Shown here: positions 10,301 to 18,500 of the stretch, in pieces
How the letters are laid out: each line of letters opens with the position of its first letter
How positions within the stretch are numbered: the first letter of the stretch is position 1
Assembly (NCBI RefSeq): GCF_014284235.1
Contig: NZ_JACOGD010000008.1
Location: 1-64,000, forward strand
Source: Cognatundibacterium curvum
GTDB taxonomy: Bacteria; Pseudomonadota; Gammaproteobacteria; Burkholderiales; Burkholderiaceae_D
DNA length: 64,000 nucleotides
Direction of reading: 5' to 3'
Notes under the pieces: model-generated
Told to the model about the DNA's origin: nothing
Database searches by the model: none
Seen by the model: the letters and a program-made list of their open reading frames with translations, nothing else
Position numbers and translations under genes: made by a program

Positions 10301-10512
10301 AGGGATTTCTCTATGCGGTTGATAATCTCGCGCTCTACGGTTTCCGGCGACGCGCCCGGATAGGGAACGCTGACCACCAACACCGGTTGCTCAACATCGG
10401 GAATCTGATTGACTTTGAGTTTTTTCAAAGCCAGCAGCCCCAGCGCCATCAAGGCGATGATGATGACTATCATCGCGATGGGGCGCTTAATACTGAAATC
10501 GGATAAGAACAT
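7324..10512 (-). CDS. RND multidrug efflux pump, inner-membrane HAE1-type subunit
   Basis: A 1062-aa resistance-nodulation-division transporter that exports hydrophobic or amphiphilic compounds using the proton gradient. It starts with MFLSDFSIKRPIAMIVII, typical of HAE1 pumps. It carries the paired acidic residues of transmembrane helix 4 (GVLIDDAIVVRENIVRH) and two duplicated halves with large periplasmic loops. The start has a GGGGAAATAA ribosome site. It lies 3 bp downstream of the adaptor gene in the same operon. No outer-membrane channel gene is nearby, so it presumably uses a TolC encoded elsewhere. Substrate cannot be told from sequence. Confidence 0.95.
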   Translation of the reverse strand: MFLSDFSIKRPIAMIVIIIALMALGLLALKKLKVNQIPDVEQPVLVVSVPYPGASPETVEREIINRIEKSLQSISGVDRLTSTAAEGNASIVIFFNFNKNMIEASDEVRNSIAAVRYKLPVEMREPVLQRIDPSAQPIMQLALSSTTLSHAEISRKAEDEFSDKFRGIDGVATVSVNGSLKRELSVLLHAQKLREYNVSVAEVVTALKNQNTTAPVGKVKGDLKEQSIRLIGRIESPQEFQSIVIKRRGTEVVRLAQVADIADGFAEISGFSVRNGNPNVGISITRSRDASTVSVAARVRQLVAEINKTLPAGTRLEVTQDGGKDAESSLNNVIESLIFGAVLTIFVVYVFLNSWRSTLITALSLPTSVIAAFIAIWLCGFTLNFMTLLGLSLAIGVLIDDAIVVRENIVRHMEMGEDRRTAASNGTKEIGLAVAATTFSIIAVFIPVAFMPGVSGEWFRPFALTVASSVLVSLFISFTLDPMLSAYWGDPPGHHEQPKTGLSLLLAKFNAWFDHQSDRYGNVIAWALHHRTSMAVIAAMSFVLALGLHAKFGGSSFLPSADNGTIFVEVRTPSSASLDYARLKVEKAAELARTIKETKATNSNVNATGGRVYVDIGKSTERQRSAAQIAVELRGLVGSLVGAEYVVQDDLNNGGGKPVQIQFSGPDARKLLAIANEFMDKLRKVEGAVDVGLSEQEPKDELQIEMDRGLANSLGISVNDAAQALRVAFAGVEVGDWVDPTGEARDVAVRLHPADRINLENIERLPIAVSGSDKMVPLEQIAKISMAKGPAKIQHFDGKRMISVSANAQGRSPGEVTADALKIAKAMNFPSGYALELGGAARSQKELFSEMAIALVMGIGLMYLILVMQFGSFTAPIAVMLSLPLSLIGVVLALLMTKGTLNLMSFIGIIMLMGLVAKNAILLLDCARELEREGLEREEALMTAGRKRLRPILMTTFALIAGMLPVAIGLGEGGEFYRPLAIAIIGGTITSTLLTLLVVPTFYDSIEIKRDSMIAKFLRRDQRWNTFVAFVMTFVEALLTLLLVRFVFRMLMWPLRWMRQRR

Positions 10513-10515
10513 GGC

Positions 10516-11709
10516 TTATTTCCCCGCAGCGGAAGAAGCAGCGACTGGCGCACTGACAGCTTTAGGTGGCATGGCCGATGCCACCAGTTGCGCCTTTTGT
10601 CCATCCTTCAGGGTGGATAAAGGATTGCGTATCACCTGATCGCCATTGTTGAGTCCGGCACGGACCGCAAAATCACCACGGCGCTGGTCGCGCTCACCGA
10701 GCTGTATCGCGACTTTGGACAAAATGCCGTCTTTCACGCGCCAGACGTAAGCCTTATCACCATCGCGCACCACAGCAGAGTTTTCCACCATCAGTGTTTC
10801 TGAGGTACTTGCCTCTATCATGCCTTCCGCATATAAACCGGCGACTCTGGGTTGATTGGCATCGGCAAACGCAATCAAGACTTCGACCTGACGGGTCGTG
10901 GCATTCGCAGCCGGGTCCACCCGTTTGACCTTACCTGCAAAATTCTGACCGGCATAACCATTGATGCGGAAGCTCACATTCTGGCCCACACGCACCGCGG
11001 TCACCTTATCGGCGGAAATCAGACCATCAAAACGCATACTGGCCGGGTCTATCACTTTCAGTAACTCTTTACCCAATTGCGCCGTGTCACCCGGGGAGAC
11101 TTTACGTTCACTGACGACGCCATCGAACGGTGCACGTACTTCGGTGCGGGTAATCTGCTGCCTGGCCTGCGCAGTCCGTGCTTTGGCGGCGACCAGATCG
11201 CTCTGGCTGTTATTGCGCCGGATTTCTGCATCTTCCAGTTGTTGGGTCGACGCCATGCCAGAAGCACGCAGGGTTTTTAAGCGCTGGAACTGGCGCTCGG
11301 CCTGCTCAAACGACTGACTGGAAGCACGTTCCGCTTCCTGCGCAGAATGCAGGCTGTCGCGAATGGCGGTGTCGTCCAGCCTGACCAGTAAGTCACCACG
11401 CTTGACCGCTTCCCCGTTTTCTTTCAGTACCTGCAAAACGACCGAGGAAATTTCAGAGCGTAAATCCGCCTTACGTTCTGGCTGTATTGAGCCAGTCACC
11501 ACTGGCCCCGAGCTCAGTGCGCTGCTCTGTACCAAAGTTAAGTCCTCACGTGTCACCATGAGGGCTTTGTCCAGGCTGGCAGGCACAGAAGCGGAAGCGG
11601 ACGCAGAACCAGCCGCGCTGGCCTTGCCGGATTCGTCCTCTTTTTTAAGCTTACTGCAGCCTGTAAGCGCGAGCATTGCGCACAATACGATCAGACCAGG
11701 ACGCGACAT
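10516..11709 (-). CDS. RND efflux periplasmic adaptor lipoprotein (MFP family)
   Basis: A 397-aa membrane-fusion protein that bridges the inner-membrane pump and the outer-membrane channel. The signal peptide ends in a lipobox (ALTGC), so it is predicted to be lipid-anchored in the periplasm. A biotinyl-lipoyl-like half-motif (SSVVLQVLKENGEAVKRGD), an alpha-hairpin (about residues 120-185) and beta-barrel regions follow in the usual order. The ATG has GGAGA 6 nt upstream. First gene of the operon; a TATAAT-like -10 lies at 11732-11737 on the minus strand, with the 11-bp repeat array beyond it. Confidence 0.93.
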   Translation of the reverse strand: MSRPGLIVLCAMLALTGCSKLKKEDESGKASAAGSASASASVPASLDKALMVTREDLTLVQSSALSSGPVVTGSIQPERKADLRSEISSVVLQVLKENGEAVKRGDLLVRLDDTAIRDSLHSAQEAERASSQSFEQAERQFQRLKTLRASGMASTQQLEDAEIRRNNSQSDLVAAKARTAQARQQITRTEVRAPFDGVVSERKVSPGDTAQLGKELLKVIDPASMRFDGLISADKVTAVRVGQNVSFRINGYAGQNFAGKVKRVDPAANATTRQVEVLIAFADANQPRVAGLYAEGMIEASTSETLMVENSAVVRDGDKAYVWRVKDGILSKVAIQLGERDQRRGDFAVRAGLNNGDQVIRNPLSTLKDGQKAQLVASAMPPKAVSAPVAASSAAGK

Positions 11710-11786
11710 GGTGTATCTCCGGATAACAATTATTATAATGAAGGCCGCTTAGATGATGCGGCAGATAAAAAGTTTCAGCTCCAGGC

Positions 11787-11831
11787 GCTATATATATACG
11801 CTGTATATAAGCTGCATATATGCTGTATACA
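11787..11831. repeat. Array of about 11-bp repeats upstream of the efflux operon
   Basis: Copies of GCTRYATAYA begin at 11800, 11811 and 11822, one helical turn apart, with a degenerate copy (GCTATATATA) at 11787. The array also contains small palindromes (GCATATATGC, TGTATACA). It lies about 50-100 bp upstream of the putative -10 of the RND operon, where a regulator binding on one face of the helix could act. The bound protein is unknown. Confidence 0.6.
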
Positions 11832-11960
11832 CACCATGAAAGCCGGGCAGCGCTAAAATACATGAACATACGTGAACAGCGGTATGCCTTAAGTCTTGCA
11901 AACGAAGCATGTTAGCAGACAAAGTTCACTGTGTAGACGACAAAAGTGAGGTGTGCGGCT

Positions 11961-12032
11961 ATGCGTTCACACACTGCGGCATCCTTGCAAAAATACGCCA
12001 AGTCCGGTAGTCTGCGCCCTCCCTGCTTTTGA
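11961..12032 (+). CDS. Possible 23-codon leader ORF
   Basis: An ATG with a GAGGTG ribosome site 7 nt upstream opens a reading frame of 23 codons. Its TGA stop (12030-12032) overlaps the ATG of the next gene at 12032 (TGATG), an arrangement typical of translational coupling. The product, beginning MRHTAASLQKYAKSG, has no recognisable domain. It might be a leader peptide or simply a reinitiation device. The support is positional only. Confidence 0.35.
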   Translation: MRSHTAASLQKYAKSGSLRPPCF

Positions 12033-12649
12033 TGGTCTGTTCTGTGTCTGTTTCTGCTGTAGCTCACGCCCCTGTTGTCCTGATTGCCACCGATGTCTTT
12101 GGTCACACTGCCGCCGTCGATGGTCTGGTGCGCCAGTTGGCTCAGCCAGCACTCATCGTTTCCCCGTTTGACGACAGCAGCCGCCATTTCGTATCTGAGC
12201 AGGAAGCCTATCAAGCCTTTCTGGCCGAAGGTGGCATTGCGCGTTTCGCCGACAAGCTGGCAGCAGCACAACTGGCACATACAGCCAGCCTGCGCTACGC
12301 GATCGGCTTCAGCGCAGGCGCCAGTGCACTCTGGGTCAATTCAGAGCACAGCATGATGTCTGGCCTGCGGCAAATGGTATTGTTTTATGGCTCGCGCATA
12401 CGCGAATACCGCCAACTGCAGCCACTGTGTCCGGTCAGGCTGATTTTCGCCGAACAGGAAGCGGCATTCGCGCCAGCTGAATTAGTGCAGGATTTACAAA
12501 AGCGCGGCCATCAGGCCGAGCTGCTAAAAGGCAGCAAACATGGCTTCATGAACGTGTATTCACGCGGTTCCTGTGTTAAAAGCCAGACCCGCTTTGGCGA
12601 TGAGCTCTACCACATGATGCAGGATGCCGGCATTGCTGATGCGGCCTGA
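12032..12649 (+). CDS. Dienelactone hydrolase-like alpha/beta hydrolase
   Basis: A roughly 205-aa alpha/beta hydrolase fold protein. A core strand (PVVLIATDVFG) is followed by a nucleophile elbow GFSAG, a second strand with a putative acid residue (VRLIFAEQEAAF) and a catalytic-histidine region (GSKHGFMNVYSRG), the dienelactone hydrolase layout. The nucleophile here is serine, whereas classical dienelactone hydrolases use cysteine, so the substrate is probably an ester of another kind. The ATG at 12032 overlaps the stop of a short upstream ORF; it has no clear ribosome site of its own. Confidence 0.75.
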   Translation: MVCSVSVSAVAHAPVVLIATDVFGHTAAVDGLVRQLAQPALIVSPFDDSSRHFVSEQEAYQAFLAEGGIARFADKLAAAQLAHTASLRYAIGFSAGASALWVNSEHSMMSGLRQMVLFYGSRIREYRQLQPLCPVRLIFAEQEAAFAPAELVQDLQKRGHQAELLKGSKHGFMNVYSRGSCVKSQTRFGDELYHMMQDAGIADAA

Positions 12650-13000
12650 GCACTGAATTTAGCGCCCGGCAAGCTGATGCCAATCCACACTAAGGGCTGT
12701 CCCGAATTGCCTTCCCCCCTTGCCTTCCCCTATACTCTGCCCCGCGTGACACAATCACCGCCCAGTGCCTGAATCTGCCGCAACCAGCAGCCACAGGCCG
12801 TTTTTCTATCTGCAATACTTTCGGTAGCCCTTTTATTGGGACATTTATCAAGACATTGACCCGCACATGGATGAGCACAGATAAAGCTTCGTCGCTGCAG
12901 GAACAATGTCGTTAAATTCCTATTTATTAACTTTTTTGCGGGATGATGAGTCTGCCCTATCCGGCACTGTGATTCAGTCAAACCGCGCGGAGCCATAAGC
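12650..13000. other. Gene-free stretch upstream of leucine dehydrogenase
   Basis: About 350 bp without a convincing gene. Minus-strand open frames here have no family resemblance or ribosome site. An AT-rich patch (12905-12945) could hold the leucine dehydrogenase promoter, but no hexamer pair stands out. A GGAG site lies 9 nt before the next ATG. Confidence 0.5.
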
Positions 13001-14032
13001 ATGACCGCTTTTGTATTTAACGAAATTAATTTTGACCACCACGAACAAGTCGTTTTTGCCTCAGAAGAAAAATCCGGCCTGAAAGCCATTATCGCCGTAC
13101 ACAATACCAACCTGGGCCCGGCCATGGGCGGTTGCCGTATGTGGAATTACGCCAGCGAAGCCGATGCGGTACGCGATGTACTGCGTCTGTCGCGCGGCAT
13201 GACTTATAAAAACGCAGTGGCTGGCCTGCCTATCGGTGGCGGCAAAAGTGTCATCATCGGGAATCCAAAAACAGATAAAACCCCTGCGCTGTTTGAAGCG
13301 CTGGGCGAAGCCCTGGAACGCCTGGGCGGCCGTTATGTAACGGCAGAAGATGTCGGCACCAGCCCGGCCGATATGGCCTATGTAGCAGGCAAAACAAAAT
13401 ACGTTGCAGGTCTGGGTGACCGTGGCGATCCGTCTCCATTTACCGCACTGGGTTGCTTCGTCGGTGCCCAGGCAGCCGTCAAACATCAGTTAGGCCGCGA
13501 TGATATGGAAGGCCTGGTGGTTGCATTGCAGGGTCTGGGTCACGTTGGCTTCGACTATGCGCGCCGCCTGAAAGAAGCCGGTGCCAAGCTGATCGTGTCC
13601 GACATCGACGAAGGCGCGCTCAAACGTGCTAAAGATGAGCTGGGTGCAGAAGTCGTCGGCACTGATGCGATTTATGATGTTGCGGCAGACATCTATGCGC
13701 CATGCGCACTCGGTGCTACCGTCAATCCTGACACTCTGAAACGCCTGAAAGCGAAAATCATCGCCGGTGCAGCGAACAACCAGCTGTCCACGCCAGAAAT
13801 GGGTATCGCCTGCCGCAATCAGGGCATCCTGTATGCACCGGATTTCGTGATCAACGCCGGTGGCATCATCAAGGTCTGCTACGAATACCTGAACACACCG
13901 GAAGACGGCATGGATGCACATGTACGCCGTATCGGTGAAACCCTGGCTGAAGTCTTTGCGCGCGCTGATGCAGAAGGCTTGCCGACCAGTGTGATCGCGG
14001 ATCGCGTTGCTGAAGCGAAGTTCAAACGCTAA
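13001..14032 (+). CDS. Leucine dehydrogenase (Glu/Leu/Phe/Val dehydrogenase family)
   Basis: A 343-aa cytosolic NAD-dependent enzyme that oxidatively deaminates branched-chain amino acids to 2-oxo acids. The family signature with the catalytic lysine is present ([11 protein letters not shown]), preceded by the substrate-binding GPAMGGCRM and followed by a Rossmann motif ([16 protein letters not shown]) and GAANNQL. Length fits leucine dehydrogenase (about 340-365) better than glutamate dehydrogenase (about 420-450). Leucine and phenylalanine dehydrogenases cannot be separated with certainty here. Single-gene unit closed by an intrinsic terminator. Confidence 0.9.
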   Translation: MTAFVFNEINFDHHEQVVFASEEKSGLKAIIAVHNTNLGPAMGGCRMWNYASEADAVRDVLRLSRGMTYKNAVAGLPIGGGKSVIIGNPKTDKTPALFEALGEALERLGGRYVTAEDVGTSPADMAYVAGKTKYVAGLGDRGDPSPFTALGCFVGAQAAVKHQLGRDDMEGLVVALQGLGHVGFDYARRLKEAGAKLIVSDIDEGALKRAKDELGAEVVGTDAIYDVAADIYAPCALGATVNPDTLKRLKAKIIAGAANNQLSTPEMGIACRNQGILYAPDFVINAGGIIKVCYEYLNTPEDGMDAHVRRIGETLAEVFARADAEGLPTSVIADRVAEAKFKR

Positions 14033-14080
14033 ATATAAGTTGTAAGACTGGCTGAAATTTCAGCCTTCAACGCAGGCTGA

Positions 14081-14113
14081 AAATAGCTACCTATCACGGG
14101 TAGCTATTTTTTT
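14081..14113 (+). terminator. Intrinsic terminator after leucine dehydrogenase
   Basis: Perfect 11-bp stem AAATAGCTACC / GGTAGCTATTT around a 7-nt loop, followed by a T-run to 14113. Confidence 0.92.
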
Positions 14114-14144
14114 GCCCGCTTGTTTTGCATTATTTTCAGATCGG

Positions 14145-14243
14145 GGCTTACGCAAAATTGTCCCAGCAAGGCATGGCGACGCAGACAGTACAACTGGTAC
14201 GACAAAGAGCCATAACGCCGCCGGGGTGGTTTTGCGTAAGTCC
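14145..14243. repeat. Palindromic intergenic element of about 100 bp
   Basis: The ends are inverted repeats (GGCTTACGCAAAA at the left, TTTTGCGTAAGTCC at the right, one mismatch). Inside are further nested complementary pieces, including ATGGC / GCCAT and a GTAC-AACTG-GTAC core, so the whole element can fold into one long hairpin. There is no coding capacity. It resembles the dispersed REP- or MITE-type elements of bacterial genomes; only one copy lies in this window. Confidence 0.7.
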
Positions 14244-14289
14244 TACAGGTAAAATTGAAAGCCAAATTGACACATAAGACTAAGCACCC

Positions 14290-14811
14290 ATGACCCTACT
14301 GCATACCGCCAGACTCAGGCTGGAACCGATGAACGATAGCCATCTGGATGGCTTGTTTGCGATGAACAGCGATGCGGAAGTGATGCGCTATATCACGGGC
14401 AAACCGGATACCCTTGCCGATACCCAAAACATGATCGATCTGGTTAAAGCACGTTGGGAACAATTTGGTTTTTCCTGGTGGAGTTTTTTTGAGATTGAAA
14501 CCGACACCCTCATCGGTGCCGGCTGCATACAACATCTGGGGCGTGATCCGGCCAATTCTTTGGAAACCGGCTGGCGTCTGCGGCGTGACCGCTGGGGCCG
14601 TGGTTATGCCTCAGAAGCAGCGCAGGCAATGGCTGCATTTGCCTTCGATACCCTGCACAGCCCGGATCTGGTGGCGGTATGCGATCCGGATAATCATGCG
14701 TCGTCCCATGTCATGAAAAAACTCGGCATGCAATATCGTGGGCTGGAACACTGGTACAACCGTGATATGGCGGTGTATGCGATGCAGGCAGCGGATTTTC
14801 AGCGGCGCTGA
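14290..14811 (+). CDS. GNAT-family N-acetyltransferase (RimJ/RimL type)
   Basis: A 173-aa acetyltransferase of the Acetyltransf_3 (RimJ/RimL-like) group. The N-terminal TARLRLEPMNDSHLDGLFAM, the acetyl-CoA-binding segment (RRDRWGRGYASEAAQAM) and the C-terminal NHASSHVMKKLGMQYRG are characteristic. The substrate could be a ribosomal protein N-terminus or a small molecule; sequence does not decide. Convergent with the next gene, with a single base between the stop codons. The ribosome site is weak. Confidence 0.85.
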   Translation: MTLLHTARLRLEPMNDSHLDGLFAMNSDAEVMRYITGKPDTLADTQNMIDLVKARWEQFGFSWWSFFEIETDTLIGAGCIQHLGRDPANSLETGWRLRRDRWGRGYASEAAQAMAAFAFDTLHSPDLVAVCDPDNHASSHVMKKLGMQYRGLEHWYNRDMAVYAMQAADFQRR

Positions 14812-14812
14812 T

Positions 14813-15445
14813 TTAAGCCTGTTGTTCGCTCTGTTGACGCGCCAGCGCGTCCAGCACCTGTAACAAAGCTTGTGGCAAGGGCTGACGTTGCTGAGTTTGA
14901 AATTCATCCAAAGCGCGCGTCACACCTTCTATCCAGGCTTCAGATTTCAACACACGCTCCAACTGCTGAGGAATATGCGCGGCCTGACTGGCACAGGCAG
15001 CCAGGTCCAGCGAATGCGCTTTGCGACACACCGCAGGGCGGTAAGCATAGATGCTGCAATGCTGATCCTGTAATAAGGGGCAGGGCTTACGCTGACCGCT
15101 CGCATGAGCATCAACATACGCATCGACATAGGCCTGGCAGGCCACACGCAAAGCCGCGATATCACGCCGTTCAGCGATCCACTGATACACAATAAAACTG
15201 GCTTCAGCACTATTCACTTCCACCGTCAGATGATGGCAGCAATGACTGCAGCCTGCAGCACAGGCAACTGCAGCTGTGGTCACAGACTGACTGGCGATCA
15301 GATCCAGCGCACCATGTAAGCGCGGAATCACATGCAAAGGCCAGACCGGATGCTGTTTGCTGTTTTCCAGCAGGGTCTGATTGTCTTGCTTAACGCGCTC
15401 TATCGCCGATAAAAAAGCCTGTTGTTCTTGCTGGCTCAGTGCCAT
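14813..15445 (-). CDS. YkgJ-family cysteine-cluster protein
   Basis: A 210-aa protein with the YkgJ CxxCC-type cluster (CAAGCSHCCHH) and a second cysteine set (CPLLQDQHCSIYAYRPAVCR). Together these match the family pattern thought to bind zinc or an iron-sulfur centre. The biochemical role is not known. The ATG has a GGAG site upstream. It is separated from the S9 peptidase gene upstream by a terminator. Confidence 0.85.
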   Translation of the reverse strand: MALSQQEQQAFLSAIERVKQDNQTLLENSKQHPVWPLHVIPRLHGALDLIASQSVTTAAVACAAGCSHCCHHLTVEVNSAEASFIVYQWIAERRDIAALRVACQAYVDAYVDAHASGQRKPCPLLQDQHCSIYAYRPAVCRKAHSLDLAACASQAAHIPQQLERVLKSEAWIEGVTRALDEFQTQQRQPLPQALLQVLDALARQQSEQQA

Positions 15446-15456
15446 ATTGACTCCGT

Positions 15457-15485
15457 AAAAAAACCCACCGGCTTGCGGTGGGTTT
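15457..15485 (-). terminator. Intrinsic terminator after the S9 peptidase gene
   Basis: A perfect 10-bp stem (AAACCCACCG / CGGTGGGTTT) with a 5-nt loop; on the minus strand it is followed by a run of T. It closes the S9 peptidase transcription unit. Confidence 0.9.
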
Positions 15486-15516
15486 GTCGTACTCTTGTAA
15501 TCTCTGCCATGAGTAT

Positions 15517-18500
15517 TTAGTTTGCGACGGCTGCCGCGCTCGTATTTTCTTCCACCTTCGCTGGCTGAACGGCCTTCGCTTCTTTACCTTTACTGTCAGC
15601 AGGTTTAAACAAAGGCGTCACATCACGCTTGCCACGTTCGAGATAAGGAATTGGTTTTTCCATCCAGCCCGGACGCCCAGCACCGAGCAGGAAATGATCG
15701 AAGAACTCAGCCATATGGACCGTGTAATGCTTCACGTTTTCGCGGTCACGCAGACCATGCTTTTCGCCATTATAGTTAAACCAGTAAGCTTCTTTACCCA
15801 GGCGACGCAAGGCAGTGAAGAATTCTATCGCCTGATACCATGGTACCGCATCATCTTCATCATTATGCTTGGTCAGATAAGGTGTTTTCACTTTATCGAT
15901 CTGGAACAAAGGCGAGTTCTCGATATACTCGGCGGTTTTATTCCACGGTGTCCCACCCATACGGCTTTGCCCGGTTTCGTACTGGAAGGCACGGCTGACA
16001 CCAGCGCCCCAGCGAATACCGCCATAGCCACTGGTCATATTCGCCATCGATGCACCGGCCTCAGCCGCTGCAAACATATTGGTTCTGGTGATCAGATAAT
16101 TGATCTGATATGCCCCCCAGCTATGGCCCTGAATACCAACCCGTTTGGCATCGACAAAACCCATGCCCACCACTTTGTTGACCGCACCGGTCACGGCTTG
16201 CAAAGCACTGCGGCCAGGATGGCCCGTGGTATAGGTGATGTCCGGACGCAGCACGATATAGCCATTGCTCAGATAACGGGTGACATTGATGTTCTGGCTA
16301 GGCGCAGGGACTGTATGACGATGCAGATTGTCGGTCATCTTTTCATAGATGTAGACCATCATCGGATACTTTTTAGCAGGATCAAAGTTTTCCGGTTTAG
16401 CCAGCAAGGCCTTGAGTTTTCTGCCGTCTGTCGTGCTGTATTCAATAATTTCCTGCGTGCCCCAGTTGTATTGCGCTTGCTGAGGATTAGCCTGACTGAT
16501 TTTCTGTGGCGTATTCAGTTTCACATCACTGGCCCACACATCCGGGAATTCCGTGAAGCTTTGACGGGTAAATAACACCGTATCGGCTTTCTTCGCCTTG
16601 ATCACACCGCCATACAATTTGTCGCCAAACACCAGTTGCTGTGGTTGCGCGCCGTTCGCTGGCATTTGGTAAAAGCCGCTAGCACGTGTGTTTTCATTCA
16701 AGGCTGACAGCATCCAGTCGCCCTGCGCCAGCGGCTTGCTCTCCGCGACCGGCGTTGGCTCTTCCATGACTTCAGGACGGGTATTCTCAAGGTTGATATA
16801 GCGCAGCTGTAACTGATGCGCACGACCGTAGCCCTGACTCAGATTGCGGCTGGCCAGCGTGGCCGGTGTGACTTCCCATAAATCGAACTGATCGTACAGC
16901 ACCACGCTGCGATCACCCTCAGTCCAGCCCGCATAGCCATACGGTGAGCGTGGTTGCGGCGTATCATGCTCATGATCTTCAAAGCGGGCTTTGATTTTTC
17001 CAGTCAGGTTGACCTGCTTGCCATCCGCAGTCGACCAGGCTTGCCAGCTATAGTTTTTTGCATCAAAACCTAATACGTATTTACCGGCAGGTGACATGCC
17101 CGCGACAAAGCGCTGCTTCTGCGCTAACAGACGCGACTGCCCGGTTTTCAAATCAATCGCATACACATCGCGGTAAGAACCGTCCCAGGACAGCAGCATT
17201 TTGTATGGCACATCACTGCTACCCATCGCAAAGTCAGGATTATCATTGACGGACACCGCAGGAATCTGCACGCTGCCTAACTGCACAAAGCGCTGATCCG
17301 CCAGATGTATCACTGCCTTGTAATTTTTTTGCTTATCTTTTTCGGCGCGGACTTTCTGTACCGATTGCAGCTCAGGATCTTTCCAATGCCACAAATCGAC
17401 TTTCACCGGTTCCGGCGCATCCTTGGGTTCTGCTTTCTGGATTTCTGCGGTACCCAAGAATAAGCGTTGTCCATCCTTGCTAAAGCCCAGCTCACCGAAT
17501 TCACTGACACCCCACTTTTCCGGCATACCGGGTGTCGCAGCACTGGCCAGCAAGGTGGCATTGCGCTCTGCATTTTTCCAGTAATACAGCTGATACACCG
17601 CTGGATCTTCTTTCTCAGCAGCGGCGTCAGCAGCAGGTGCTTTCTTCGGTTTTTTCTCTTCCTCAGCGCGGCGCTTGGCCAGATCATCGCGATTACTCAG
17701 GAAAGCCAGTTGTTTACCGTCTTCATCAAAGCGCAGGTGCTTGATACTGCCTGTGCCAGAGAAAATCTGTAACTGTTGCTGATCAGCCGGAGTGAACAGG
17801 TAAACGCCTTCTTTGGCCGCCAGTTCAGCGACTTCTTTTGCACTTTCCTTAGTCGCCTCTTTATTTACTTCTTTATTTGCGTCTTTAGCCTGCTCTTTGC
17901 TGTCTTTACTGTCCTTGCTGTCTTTCAAAGCGGGTTTCAGCGTATAGGCCAGGGCGCTACCATTTTTCGCCCATAACATCTCGCCCACATCTTTCAGACT
18001 GATGCGCTGGCTGTTGGCGACATCGATTAACAGCAACTCGGACCCACTCTCTTTTTTCTTGGCAGCAGCACCCGGCGCACCGGCAGCGGCGGCTCTGGCG
18101 ACCTGATCCGCTTCATCCAGGTCTTTCTTATTTTCTGCGCTGTCTTTTTTCGCGTCTTTCTTAGCTTCCGGCACAGCTTCCATCAGCACGGCCAGCCAGC
18201 CACCGCCCTCTTCCGACCATGCATACTGCTTGACGCGCTCGATCAGCTCTATTTTGCCGCTTTGCAGATCGATGATGCCCAGACCGGACTTCGGTGCATC
18301 TTCCGGTTTTTTCTTTTCTTTTTTAGCCTTCTCCTGCTCAGCACGGGTAGGACGCACCGCGAATGCCGCAAATTTTCCATCTGCGCTGAACAGCGGAGCA
18401 GCACCACGTGGCGAACGGAATTCACGACCGTCTTTGAGATGGCGGAACACCACTTCTCCATCACCCTCCTGGGCTGTCAGTGCATAGGCTGCCCATAAAC

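Noticed and set aside
11720..11731. Lac-operator-like GGATAACAATT upstream of the RND operon
   Set aside because: Only 11 bases match and there is no dyad partner or LacI-type gene nearby; coincidence is likely.
12690..13125. Minus-strand open frames upstream of and into leucine dehydrogenase
   Set aside because: They overlap the real gene, lack ribosome sites and look like translated intergenic sequence.
15478..16575. 365-codon plus-strand open frame opposite the S9 peptidase
   Set aside because: It is antisense to a well-supported gene, has no family resemblance and an implausible Cys/His-rich composition.
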